A stretch of DNA of 20,667 nucleotides from Candidatus Njordarchaeum guaymasense (GTDB taxonomy: Archaea; Asgardarchaeota; Njordarchaeia; Njordarchaeales; Njordarchaeaceae): positions 1-20,667 of the forward strand of contig JAUQYT010000176.1 of NCBI GenBank assembly GCA_030587605.1, in the 5' to 3' direction. The notes below the pieces were generated by a model, which was not told the DNA's origin, did no database searches, and worked only from the letters and a program-made list of their open reading frames with translations. Within the stretch, counting starts at the first letter, position 1; the number at the start of each line of letters is the position of its first letter. This document shows positions 1-7,349 of the stretch, piece by piece. The position numbers and the translations under genes are program-made.

Positions 1-316
1 ACATTATGATTAAGTAGACGTCCTGTGGGAAGATTCTAAGGACACCAAACGATGCTTGGAGAATGGCTCCCAGCCCGACAACGAACTTGAATCCTTTCTT
101 GTCGGTTAACAAGCCCGCTGGAAAAGTGAAGATGATGAAGAGAATAGGGTTGATCGCTGTCAGCAGAAGTAAAGCCACGGGATCAGGGTTGTAAATGGTT
201 TTCACAGCTTGCTCCAATGGAGAGTATGTAAGCCAGAGCATCCCACCAGGGATCACAAGAAAAGCATAAGTTGCGAGAACAACCCAACGGTAGCTGTACA
301 CCTTGTAATTCTGCAA
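1..316 (-). CDS. MFS-type transporter, N-terminal part (cut by window edge)
   Basis: An open frame runs off the left edge and gives 105 residues. After a short cytoplasmic stretch come a hydrophobic helix (about residues 12-27) and a second one (about 48-66). A loop with L-T-D-K-K-G follows, then a third helix starts. The G-x-L-x-D-(K/R)-x-G loop after the second helix is the hallmark of major facilitator transporters, so this is probably a permease of unknown substrate in the cell membrane. The TTG start at 316 is chosen because a GGTGGAGGG ribosome binding site lies about 8-11 bases before it; no ATG is available upstream in frame. It lies 203 bp downstream of the glycyl radical enzyme gene on the same strand, so it may carry that enzyme's substrate or product (inference). 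The missing C-terminal three quarters prevents subfamily assignment. Confidence 0.75.
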   Translation of the reverse strand, partial: MQNYKVYSYRWVVLATYAFLVIPGGMLWLTYSPLEQAVKTIYNPDPVALLLLTAINPILFIIFTFPAGLLTDKKGFKFVVGLGAILQASFGVLRIFPQDVYLIIM

Positions 317-347
317 GTTGAATCGCCCTCCACCTTTAACGCTAATT

Positions 348-398
348 GATTGAATCTCAACTTGCCTATAATGCTTATGTTCTCAATTTGATTCAATC
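348..398. repeat. Inverted repeat around the putative MFS promoter
   Basis: GATTGAATC at 348-356 is repeated in inverted form as GATTCAATC at 390-398. The 33-bp spacer is AT-rich and includes TATAAT-like sequence. It lies 30-80 bp upstream of the transporter start. It could be a paired operator or a hairpin in a leader; nothing else identifies it. Confidence 0.35.
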
Positions 399-519
399 CA
401 ACAACCAGTTTTCAGGGAGAAGAAAATGCGGACAATGATTTCGTGGGGGACTAGGAAGCGCTGTGCCGCTTTTGTCTCTTCAAAAGGATCTAAGAGAGCA
501 TTGAAAAATAAGGATTCGA

Positions 520-2925
520 TCAAAGCTGATGTGCTGTCCGAGCGATTATTTCGTCTTGCATCTCTTTTCCTAGCATCACGAAGTAAGCGTTGTATCCCGT
601 GACTCTTACTAGTAGGTTCTGGTAATTTTCCGGATGCTTCTGAGCACCTCTTAGTGTCTCTGCATCTATTACGTTGACTTGCAGGCTTGTTCCTCCGAGT
701 TTCTCGTATGCTCTTAATAAGGCTGCAAACTTTTTCAGGTGTTCGTCGTCTCTGAGACTGGCGGGGTTTAGCGTTATGACATATGAGGCGCCGTTGGGAA
801 CAACGTCGTACCCAAGTTTGCAGACTGACTTGAATGCAGCTGTTGGTCCCTTCATGTCCCTGCCTTGTACTGGCTGCACACCGTTTGACAAGAATCTTCC
901 ACGCTTCCTACCATCGGGTGTCGAGGCGAGTTTGGGTCCATTGTCAATGAAGTAGTTCCATGAGAGGTAACCTGCTCTGAATCTACGCCCAGTTGCAGGT
1001 GATGTGTATTTTGCTGCTTCTTCAGCCCAGAACCTTGAGAGTTCTCTGGCTACGCTGTCGGCGTAATCGTCGTCATTCCCATACTTGGGTGCTTCATTTA
1101 CTAGCATTTGTCTTAGCCGTTCATTCCCTGCGAAATCTTTCCTGATTGTCTCAACGAGATCCTTCATCGAGACCTTCTTGTCGTCGTAAACGAGTTTCTT
1201 CACGGCTGTAACTGAGTCCGCTAAGGTTGCGATGCCCACCCCTTCGACTGTTATAAAGTTGTAGATTGTTCCGCCTTGCCGGACATCTTTTCCCTTTTTC
1301 AAGCAGCCCTGCATCAGAGATGAGCAGTACGGGATAGGCTCAAATTGGCCTCTCAACGTGTCAAAACCAATAGCTGTCTCGATTGCCAGTTTCAGGATTG
1401 CCTTTATCTGTTCTTTGACTGCGTTCATGAACTCAGCGAAGGTCTTGAAGGTAGATGGATCACCTGATTTTGGACCAAGTTGCTCTCCTCTCGCTATGTC
1501 TTTCCCGTCGTTCAGGGCAAGCTCAATCGCCTTAGCTAGGTCAGGGTTGACGTCCACCGTTCCAGACCTATCTCTTCCATATTGAGCGGTGTTCTCCAAG
1601 CAACCTACTACCCCGTAGTCCCAAGCTTCCTTAGGGTCAATGCCCTCCTTGATGAGCGCCGGAATGACTATCCCATCGAAGTTCATGAGAAATGGCGAGC
1701 CGTGGCACTTCTGGATTGACTCACAAAGACGTAGGAGGAAATCATCAGGAGTGTTCTTATGTATTCTTACGGAGCGCTTGGGCTCAAGTAGATCCAACTC
1801 CTCTATTGCTTCCAAGAATAGATATGTCAGGTCATTCGTCACGTCTTCTCCTTTTGGTCCTTGACCGCCAAGGGTCATCAGTTGACCGAAGCCCGCGCTG
1901 ATCCCTCTTTCACCCAGCCTTGCGAAATCATAGGCGTAGTTGTGCTTGATCATCCAGCACTCGACCAGTTCCTTCGCTTCGTCCCTAGTCAGCTTGCCTG
2001 AGTCTATGTCCTTCTTGTAGAATGGGTGCAGGTACTGATCTATTCTTCCATGTGATAGCCCTGGACCGGGATAGGACTCAGCTAACATGAATAGCATGTG
2101 AGTAAGCCAGAGTGATTGTAACGCCTCGTAGAATGACTCCGCTGGGTTCCAAGGAACCGTCGTGCAGATCTGCGCAATCCTCTCTAGCTCTTCTCGCTTC
2201 TGCGGTTCCTTCTCCTGTGCAGCCAGTTTCCTTGCTTCTGTGACATACCTGTTAGCGAATTGCTTGACCGCGTCGCAGGAGATCAATATGGCTCGAGCGA
2301 AATCCTTCTTCTCCTGAGTGTTTGCCTCGACCTTGAGGAATTCCTCTGATTCTTTCCTTATTGATCTAAAGCCTTCTTTCAATACTCTTGGGTAGTTAGG
2401 AATGATGTGGCCCGGTATTGATCCACAGTTCATTACACCAAGATTGCATAAGTGGATCTCTTTTTCAACGAGTTCGTCTTCTCGCTTCTTCCATTCGGCC
2501 GCCTCTTGTTGGTTCAAGCATAAGGAGAAAGCTGTGTTGAACTGCCCGCCAACTATGAGCTCCCCATCAAGTATCTGGACGGGGATAACCTTCAGAACTT
2601 CTTGGAGGAATATGGCCTTCCTTATGACGAGCGGCTCATCCCAGAAGTTTGGAGGCAAATCTACCTTCTGAGCAAGCGCAAGAACACTTTCGGATATCGG
2701 TTTGAGAAAATCATTTTCCTCGGGAACGGTAGTCCAATGGTGATATACGAATACGGCGTCCCAGGGTTTACCTGTTGTGTAGGGTATTAACTCGTTCCTG
2801 AAGTAATCTCTGTTATCGTAGTCAAAATACTCATCCCTCAACTTCTTGACTCTGGGAGAAAGCGCTTCAGAAGGCTCCCATGTCTCAAACTCCTTAACGT
2901 CACTTTTCTTGACGGCTTGAACCAC
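520..2925 (-). CDS. Glycyl radical enzyme (PFL-like, GDH/CutC-type Cys-x-Glu active site)
   Basis: An 801-residue oxygen-sensitive radical enzyme of the pyruvate formate-lyase superfamily, the usual length for the family. The C-terminal radical loop R-V-T-G-Y (774-778, radical on Gly777) and the thiyl-radical site G-C-L-E (Cys442, Glu444) are both intact. The Pro-Gly-His motif at 171-173 and the K-Y-G-N-D-D-D segment near 614-620 also match. C-x-E is typical of dehydratases, C-N lyases and decarboxylases of this superfamily, whereas formate lyase has Cys-Cys, so a lyase or dehydratase on a small polar substrate is likely. The substrate-loop segment (284-299, PGPGLSHGRIDQY-like) differs from the His-Ser form known in glycerol/propanediol dehydratases, so the substrate cannot be named. 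The GTG start at 2925 has GGTGAG 7 bases upstream. No radical-SAM activase is visible nearby; a transporter gene follows. Confidence 0.93.
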   Translation of the reverse strand: MVQAVKKSDVKEFETWEPSEALSPRVKKLRDEYFDYDNRDYFRNELIPYTTGKPWDAVFVYHHWTTVPEENDFLKPISESVLALAQKVDLPPNFWDEPLVIRKAIFLQEVLKVIPVQILDGELIVGGQFNTAFSLCLNQQEAAEWKKREDELVEKEIHLCNLGVMNCGSIPGHIIPNYPRVLKEGFRSIRKESEEFLKVEANTQEKKDFARAILISCDAVKQFANRYVTEARKLAAQEKEPQKREELERIAQICTTVPWNPAESFYEALQSLWLTHMLFMLAESYPGPGLSHGRIDQYLHPFYKKDIDSGKLTRDEAKELVECWMIKHNYAYDFARLGERGISAGFGQLMTLGGQGPKGEDVTNDLTYLFLEAIEELDLLEPKRSVRIHKNTPDDFLLRLCESIQKCHGSPFLMNFDGIVIPALIKEGIDPKEAWDYGVVGCLENTAQYGRDRSGTVDVNPDLAKAIELALNDGKDIARGEQLGPKSGDPSTFKTFAEFMNAVKEQIKAILKLAIETAIGFDTLRGQFEPIPYCSSLMQGCLKKGKDVRQGGTIYNFITVEGVGIATLADSVTAVKKLVYDDKKVSMKDLVETIRKDFAGNERLRQMLVNEAPKYGNDDDYADSVARELSRFWAEEAAKYTSPATGRRFRAGYLSWNYFIDNGPKLASTPDGRKRGRFLSNGVQPVQGRDMKGPTAAFKSVCKLGYDVVPNGASYVITLNPASLRDDEHLKKFAALLRAYEKLGGTSLQVNVIDAETLRGAQKHPENYQNLLVRVTGYNAYFVMLGKEMQDEIIARTAHQL

Positions 2926-3004
2926 CCTAACTCACCAACCTAGAAGCAAAATCCTCTCCGCCGTACACTTAATTAAGATGTTGAGTTAAGACTACGTCTG
3001 GTCA

Positions 3005-3020
3005 ACCATAATAAAGATTA
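3005..3020 (-). promoter_or_regulatory. Probable TATA box for the glycyl radical enzyme
   Basis: On the minus strand the stretch reads AATCTTTATTATGG. It would place the transcript start near 2985-2990, leaving a leader of about 60 bases. Assigned by composition and position only. Confidence 0.4.
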
Positions 3021-3097
3021 CTCCGTAGCTCAAGGGCATTATCGAGTTTTATTAGGATCGATGCAGGTAGGTTTTGAATGTTTGAGTCGGATAAGGA

Positions 3098-3110
3098 TTA
3101 TCTTTATATC
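3098..3110 (+). promoter_or_regulatory. Probable TATA box for the zinc-ribbon gene
   Basis: ATCTTTATATCC contains an archaeal-type TTTATAT element at 3103-3109. Transcription would start near 3132, giving a leader of about 110 bases. That leader would include the pyrimidine-rich stretch and the large hairpin described next. Confidence 0.45.
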
Positions 3111-3188
3111 CATTAGGCAGCATCTACTATTTCAGGATCTGGCTTCAGAAAGTAGGCGAAGCTAAAGAACGTTCTTTTTCTGTTTTCG

Positions 3189-3244
3189 TTTTTTTGCCTC
3201 GCTTAGTTTCGAGTCCAACCTAGAAACTCAGCGAGGTGAAAAAG
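3189..3244 (+). promoter_or_regulatory. Long 5'-leader hairpin sequestering the zinc-ribbon gene's ribosome binding site
   Basis: CCTCGCT (3197-3203) pairs perfectly with AGCGAGG (3230-3236). After one T/C mismatch, AGTTTC (3205-3210) pairs with GAAACT (3223-3228), closing a 12-base loop. The stem also extends outward: G3196 and T3195 form wobble pairs, and T3190-T3194 pair with A3239-A3243. The 3' arm contains the GAGGTGA ribosome binding site (3233-3239), and the stem ends directly before the GTG start at 3245. In mRNA this would hide the site and make translation depend on melting or on a binding factor. The fold is read directly from the sequence; the regulatory role is inference. It is not a standard terminator, because the T run is on the 5' side. 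Confidence 0.6.
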
Positions 3245-3403
3245 GTGGAATCTGATCGATCTGACCGACGTGGTTTTGGGCGCCGAGAAATGCATGATGC
3301 TATTTGCTCGGATTGCGGTAAACAAACGCAAGTTCCCTTCAAGCCCACTCAGGGTAAGCCGGTATACTGTAGGGAATGTTACCAGAAACACAGAAAATAC
3401 TAA
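3245..3403 (+). CDS. Small CxxC-x17-CxxC-type zinc-ribbon protein
   Basis: A 52-residue protein too short for most gene finders. The first 15 residues are rich in Arg, Asp, Gly and Ser. Then come C21-S-D-C24-G-K, a V-P-F-K-P segment, and V-Y-C40-R-E-C43-Y. Two CxxC pairs spaced this way form a zinc-binding knuckle seen in many very small archaeal and bacterial proteins; their role is not settled, and nucleic acid binding is a common guess. The GTG start at 3245 is chosen for the GAGGTGA site ending 5 bases upstream; GTG at 3236 would lie inside that site, and ATG at 3290 would leave only 5 residues before the first Cys. It is divergent from the glycyl radical enzyme gene and followed by a hairpin terminator. 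The large leader hairpin suggests translational control. Confidence 0.85.
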   Translation: MESDRSDRRGFGRREMHDAICSDCGKQTQVPFKPTQGKPVYCRECYQKHRKY

Positions 3404-3405
3404 GA

Positions 3406-3449
3406 TTACCTGGAACTGTTCAGGTAAATCTATCCTTTCCTATTTTTTT
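3406..3449 (+). terminator. Hairpin plus T-run terminator after the zinc-ribbon gene
   Basis: TTACCTG (3406-3412) and CAGGTAA (3421-3427) form a perfect 7-bp stem with an 8-base loop, starting 3 bases after the stop codon. A pyrimidine-rich stretch follows and ends in seven Ts (3443-3449). Archaeal termination needs mainly the T run; the hairpin may stabilise the 3' end. Confidence 0.55.
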
Positions 3450-3632
3450 GAAATGCTGTATTCTTGCTGTTCCGTCTGCTCTTCTGCCTAGCAGAACTTT
3501 TAGCGCGCTTGTCTTGGATGGACACCCTGCTGATCACTCTTTTCAGGAAAGCAAAACGTTTTGAGCATGAATTTCTATCTATCCAGACAGTGATAATTCG
3601 TTTTCCAGAGTTGGAGACGAAGGTGTTGGATA
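3450..3632. other. Intergenic stretch before ridA-like gene
   Basis: No credible gene is seen here. It holds a 6-bp inverted repeat, TCTGCT (3475-3480) with AGCAGA (3490-3495), followed by ACTTTT, and a GCAAAACGTTTTGAGC segment near 3551 centred on the 10-bp palindrome AAAACGTTTT. A GGTG site at about 3621 serves the next gene. No convincing TATA box was identified. Confidence 0.35.
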
Positions 3633-4016
3633 ATGGAGAAGGAGATAATTAAGACCAATAAAGCACCCACACCTGTAGGCCCTTATTCACAGGCGGTCAA
3701 GGTTGGCAACCTAGTTTTCGTTTCTGGACAGGTCGCAATAGATCCAAGAACAAGCAGCCCTGTCACCGGAGACATAAAAGAACAGACAAAAAGAGTACTG
3801 GAGAACATCAAAGGAATCCTCGAAAGCATTGGACTGACACTCGACAACGTTGTCAAGACTTCAGTATTCCTCAGGAGAATGACTGACTTCTCGAAAATGA
3901 ACGACGTATATACAACCTACTTCAAAATCAAGCCACCGGCCAGAACAACATTCCAAGCAGGCGACCTTCCACTGGGTGACATAGAGATCGAGGCAATAGC
4001 CACCACAGGCGATTAG
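3633..4016 (+). CDS. ridA: RidA family enamine/imine deaminase
   Basis: A 127-residue member of the RidA/YjgF/UK114 family, close to the usual 125-130. The family hydrolyses reactive enamine/imine intermediates, such as 2-aminoacrylate made by PLP enzymes, to ketoacids and ammonia in the cytoplasm as a trimer. The substrate-binding arginine is at R104 (in P-P-A-R-T-T-F). The acidic residue corresponding to E. coli Glu120 is E118 (in I-E-I-E-A-I). The N-terminal P-x-G-P-Y-S-Q segment and S-G-Q also match. ATG at 3633 has GGTG about 8 bases upstream. The UroD-like gene follows 150 bp later on the same strand, with its own possible TATA box, so co-transcription is uncertain. The active-site match makes a true deaminase more likely than a diverged paralogue. 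Confidence 0.93.
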   Translation: MEKEIIKTNKAPTPVGPYSQAVKVGNLVFVSGQVAIDPRTSSPVTGDIKEQTKRVLENIKGILESIGLTLDNVVKTSVFLRRMTDFSKMNDVYTTYFKIKPPARTTFQAGDLPLGDIEIEAIATTGD

Positions 4017-4124
4017 ACGTATACGACCGTTGAAACCAACAACCTGATGTAACTCAGCTGGATAGAGGAGTATTCGGAAAAAAGCGCCGCAACAATAGAG
4101 TCTCATTCCTCATTGGGTTGAGCA

Positions 4125-4135
4125 GTTTTATGTGG
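4125..4135 (+). promoter_or_regulatory. Possible TATA box for the UroD-like gene
   Basis: CAGTTTTATGTGG carries a TTTTATG element that would place transcription near 4155, barely upstream of the ribosome binding site at 4155-4161. It is weak by sequence. Confidence 0.3.
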
Positions 4136-4166
4136 CAGGAAGTTGCTAGTAAATGGTGATGATTAA

Positions 4167-5258
4167 TTGAACGGTTTAGAACGAATGTTAACGGCCTTGA
4201 GAAGAGAAGAGGAACCCGATCTAGTCCCAGTGTGGGAACTCATAATCAATGAACCTGTTATGACAGCTCTACACGGAAAAGTCAACCTTTTCGACTTTGT
4301 TGAGAAAATGGATCTTGATGGCGTCACCGTGACTGAAGATATGCAGATCAAGAGGTTTGAGAGTACTCCACATCCGGCAATCATTGATGATTATGGTATC
4401 AAATGGTCATATTCAGGGGTAGTCTTCCAACCAAGTGAGGGACCGATAAAGACTCCCGAAGACTTGGGCGCCTATGAGCTACCTGACCCTGACATCGAAA
4501 AGAAGTACTTTGGCTTGAAGGCAGCGGTTCAGAGGTTCAAGGGTAAGAAGGCCATAGTTTTCATGGGCCATGATTCCTTTGAGCATTCAGCATACCTTTT
4601 GGGAGGGCACACGAACCTACTCCGGTGGTATGTTCTTTATCCAAAAGCAGCAAGGGAATTAGCGGATAGAGTCTCAAAGTATAAGCAGGCAGTACTTAGG
4701 AACGCTGCGAAACTTGGGCCAGACATACTGCTTACTGGCGATGACTACGCTTTCAGGGATCGATCGATGATGTCTCCGAAGCACTTCAAGGAATTTGTCC
4801 TCCCATACTTGGAGAAAGCAGTTTCTATTGCGAAGAATAGTAAGTTGCCGTTCATTAAGCATACGGATGGGAACCTCTGGGGCATAATGGACATGATCGT
4901 TGGAGCTGGAATAGATGGGCTTCATCCGCTTGAACCGGTCGCAGGCATGGATATCGGCAAAGTGAAGCAACTCTATGGCAACAGAACAGCCGTCGTAGGC
5001 AACGTTGACTGCACGCACATTCTTCCCCATGGAACTGAGAACGAAGTTGTTGACGCAGTGAAAGAAACCATAGCAAAGGCATCTCCAGGGGGAGGACACA
5101 TAATCTCATCGAGCAACAGTGTACATATGGGCGTCAGACCTGAGAACTATAGGATGATGGTTCAAGCAGCGAGACGATACGGCAAATATCCAATAGACAA
5201 AGAACTAATCGAGAAATATAGGAACCATAGTTACGTAAGCCGATTCGTGGGGAAGTAG
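4167..5258 (+). CDS. UroD-superfamily protein (methyltransferase-like, not HemE)
   Basis: A 363-residue TIM-barrel protein of the uroporphyrinogen decarboxylase / MtaA-like methyltransferase superfamily. Supporting segments are P-V-W-E near residue 21, G-D-D-Y-A-F (191-196), H232-T-D234-G-N-L-W, G-L-H-P-L-E-P (251-257) and G-N-V-D-C (278-282). The R-Q-A-G-R motif that HemE needs after P-V-W is absent, so haem synthesis is unlikely. MtaA/MtbA corrinoid methyltransferases usually bind zinc with His-x-Cys; here the second position is Asp (H-T-D), so canonical MtaA/MtbA chemistry is also doubtful. Such proteins are common and uncharacterised in anaerobic archaea. The TTG start at 4167 has GGTGATG 5 bases before it; ATG at 4185 is the alternative. 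No corrinoid protein or partner methyltransferase gene is seen nearby. Confidence 0.85.
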   Translation: MNGLERMLTALRREEEPDLVPVWELIINEPVMTALHGKVNLFDFVEKMDLDGVTVTEDMQIKRFESTPHPAIIDDYGIKWSYSGVVFQPSEGPIKTPEDLGAYELPDPDIEKKYFGLKAAVQRFKGKKAIVFMGHDSFEHSAYLLGGHTNLLRWYVLYPKAARELADRVSKYKQAVLRNAAKLGPDILLTGDDYAFRDRSMMSPKHFKEFVLPYLEKAVSIAKNSKLPFIKHTDGNLWGIMDMIVGAGIDGLHPLEPVAGMDIGKVKQLYGNRTAVVGNVDCTHILPHGTENEVVDAVKETIAKASPGGGHIISSSNSVHMGVRPENYRMMVQAARRYGKYPIDKELIEKYRNHSYVSRFVGK

Positions 5259-5305
5259 ACGGAAGAGAGCGGGCACTTCTCGCGACCACGGTCTGCTTTT
5301 CTAGT

Positions 5306-5590
5306 TCATTCCTCGATCCTGTATGTGACTTTGAAACCTTCAGTCTCTGATTCCTGCCTAACTTCAACTACCTTGACCTTGATGTTGGCTTCATCTGTCA
5401 ATTCGTAGACTAGGTCTTCGAAGTAGTCGTAGAGCCCGCATGTCCTGCAAAATGGTCCGGTGAAAGATATGGTGAACTTGCCATCGTCTCTTCTAATGCT
5501 TAATAACCTTGCATTCACTTCTGGGCTCCTGTACTTGTTGTAGTTCTCTAGTGCGTTCTCGATTTTTCGCCTCAATTCTTTCGAAGTCAT
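5306..5590 (-). CDS. Conserved archaeal-type hypothetical protein with a CxxC motif
   Basis: About 94 residues from ATG 5590; an in-frame TTG at 5617 would add nine. The N-terminal part is helical (K-E-L-R-R-K-I-E-N-A-L-E). A strand-rich core follows, then F-x-G-P-F-C-R-T-C-G-L-Y-D-Y-F-E-D (Cys48 and Cys51 from ATG), then strands to the end. The aromatic/acidic helix after CxxC gives the impression of a conserved archaeal family without a known role. The single Cys pair could hold half a metal site in a dimer or be redox active; neither can be decided here. AGAGG lies 11-12 bases before ATG 5590, a rather long spacing, and TTG 5617 has no site. A TTTAAT element near 5645-5653 would fit a start near 5590. 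It converges on the UroD-like gene. Confidence 0.65.
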   Translation of the reverse strand: MTSKELRRKIENALENYNKYRSPEVNARLLSIRRDDGKFTISFTGPFCRTCGLYDYFEDLVYELTDEANIKVKVVEVRQESETEGFKVTYRIEE

Positions 5591-5807
5591 GTCTGTCTGC
5601 AACCTCTTTCGCCTCAATGCTCAGGCAAAATGGAGAAGTTCAGCTCATTAAACGTATTGGTGTAATATGAGTAGTTTTCGATAACATACTGGTCATAGAA
5701 AGGGTTAAGGAAAGTATCTAGCATTCAATTATGGGCGAGACTGTAAGTTGCAGAACGTCGAATACTACTGAGGGCTGACTCTGGGATGTTGATTTGAAGG
5801 CAAGCAG

Positions 5808-6293
5808 GTGATTGTCATCTTGCGGCAGATTGATGTTAAGGGAAATGTTGATGAGATCAGGGAACGATTGGCTTCACTACTGGGTTACTCAGGATTTCAG
5901 GTTTCAAGGGTTGCCGGAGACACACTTAGGTTCAGGAAGGTAAGGCTGACCCCAAGCAGCAGGCTTCCATTATCAGTTTATGGAAGCGGTTTGATCAAGT
6001 TACAGGCTCTAGAGGGAGGAATAACTAGGGTAACTTATTTGTTGCACATCTCCCCTGTTACTTTTTTCGCTTACATTGTCACAGGTTTCTCAGTTGCGGT
6101 TCTCGACATTTTTGTGAGTCTGTTCCTCCTCATGCCGGGAACAGGTTCAGTAAATGGCACAGTCGTAGGTCTTCTAGTACTTAATTCGGCTGCATTCTCA
6201 ACCATTCTGGTGATCTTTCTGTCTTTTGTGAGGACCGTGAAGCGAGCTGAAAGGTTTCTGCGGTCTTCATTGGAGAAATACATTCGATCCTAA
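5808..6293 (+). CDS. Hypothetical protein with soluble N-domain and two membrane helices
   Basis: 161 residues. The first 80 look like a small alpha/beta domain (R-Q-I-D-V-K-G, then basic strands). Two clear membrane helices follow at about 82-109 and 118-141, ending in a short basic tail, so both termini are probably cytoplasmic. I do not recognise the family. The GTG start at 5808 is supported by GAAGG at 5796-5800, 7 bases upstream. It converges on the EamA transporter gene with only 32 bp between the two stop codons. Codon use and composition resemble the neighbours. Confidence 0.7.
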   Translation: MIVILRQIDVKGNVDEIRERLASLLGYSGFQVSRVAGDTLRFRKVRLTPSSRLPLSVYGSGLIKLQALEGGITRVTYLLHISPVTFFAYIVTGFSVAVLDIFVSLFLLMPGTGSVNGTVVGLLVLNSAAFSTILVIFLSFVRTVKRAERFLRSSLEKYIRS

Positions 6294-6325
6294 GGGATCC
6301 AGTGTGAAGAAAGCTGCAGCTATCA

Positions 6326-7222
6326 CTATTGCGCCAAGAATGTGACCAAGATCACACCTGCTACGATGAGAATTGTACCTATGGCAATCCTCGTAGTAAC
6401 CTTCTCTCCACTATAATGCGATGCAAGCACCAGAGAAAAAAGAGGACTTATTGATGAGAGAGGGATCGCCCTTGAATTCTCTATTAGAGTTTGGCTTATA
6501 AACAGAAGAGTTCCTCCTACACCGAGCGCAAGTATGCCTGCCGAGGCAAGGGCGCCGACGTCGAACCTAGTCGTTTTTTTCAACTGCTTCGATTCCCCTG
6601 CCGCAACCACTGAAATGAGTAGGAATGGCAGAATCGCTGTGGTTCTCAAAAAGTTTGCAGAAATGAGATCAATATGGCCCCCGCTTAGCGCCACCTTGTA
6701 GGCAGTGAGACCGACACTCCAGAAAATGGCTGCGGCAATGGAAGCCACCACACCACGAAGCGGAGATACGCGAGTAGAGGCGCCGTCGTTTTTGTCATTC
6801 GTAGTCAGGCTAATCAAGGCTATGCCAACTACGATTAGGGGAGTTCCGATGAGTATCGCAAAGGTGAGTGACTCACTGAGGATTATGGCTGCTAATAACA
6901 TTGAGAAAAGTGGATAGGAGCCCGATATCGGTTGCGCTCTTGAAACTCCGATCTTTCTTAGCCCCATGAAATAAAATGTGTCTCCTATGAAAAGGTTGGT
7001 GAGCGCGCCGAAGACAAGAACGGCCAATTCATTAGTTGTTAAAGCCGAAGATGGGTAAAGTGAAAACGATATTGGCACTATAAGGAGGAGGAAAAGCACT
7101 GCGAACGTTGATCGCACAAGGTTCGTTGTCATGTAGCCGACTTTTCCTAGAACCTTCTTGTATAGGACTGCAGACAAAGCCCAACAAAAAGCCGCTGATA
7201 TAGCCGCGACCTCACCGAGCAT
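6326..7222 (-). CDS. DMT superfamily (EamA) transporter
   Basis: A 298-residue protein with about ten hydrophobic helices in two similar halves (about 1-137 and 153-298), each matching the EamA/DMT layout. Each half begins with a short helix carrying an A-x-x-W-(A/S) motif (A-A-F-C-W-A-L-S; A-A-I-F-W-S-V-G). Each also has a terminal helix with G-x-x-L-I-V-x-G. These transporters move small metabolites, amino acids or nucleotide sugars across the cell membrane; the substrate cannot be told. ATG at 7222 has GGTGG about 10 bases upstream. It lies 127 bp downstream of the sua5 gene on the same strand, but the gap holds a dyad (AAGAAT/ATTCTT at 7244-7260), so it may have its own promoter. Confidence 0.9.
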   Translation of the reverse strand: MLGEVAAISAAFCWALSAVLYKKVLGKVGYMTTNLVRSTFAVLFLLLIVPISFSLYPSSALTTNELAVLVFGALTNLFIGDTFYFMGLRKIGVSRAQPISGSYPLFSMLLAAIILSESLTFAILIGTPLIVVGIALISLTTNDKNDGASTRVSPLRGVVASIAAAIFWSVGLTAYKVALSGGHIDLISANFLRTTAILPFLLISVVAAGESKQLKKTTRFDVGALASAGILALGVGGTLLFISQTLIENSRAIPLSSISPLFSLVLASHYSGEKVTTRIAIGTILIVAGVILVTFLAQ

Positions 7223-7349
7223 GGAGCCATGACCACCTTAGGGAAGAATTTTCTATTCTTGTGATTGCAGACCTCTTGCGTTCAAAGCGCTTTTGGCAAC
7301 AGAATTGGCATGACTAGTGCTGAAGTTCAGTTAATTGTTGGCGCCCTTC

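Noticed and set aside
426..602. 58-codon + strand ORF beginning ATGCGG with a GGGAGAAG site upstream
   Set aside because: It runs antisense into the conserved 3' end of the glycyl radical enzyme gene and has no recognisable protein features.
3189..3244. Hairpin as a rho-independent terminator for either strand
   Set aside because: The T run precedes the stem on the + strand and becomes an A run after it on the minus strand, so neither strand has the required 3' T run.
4045..4120. tRNA-like D-arm sequence (ACTCAGCTGGATAGAGGA) after the ridA-like gene
   Set aside because: No matching acceptor stem, no anticodon arm and no GGTTCRANTCC T-arm follow at the right distances, even allowing for an intron.
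4674..5109. Long minus-strand ORFs (up to 141 codons) inside the UroD-like gene
   Set aside because: They are antisense to a clearly conserved protein and have no family resemblance or start signals.
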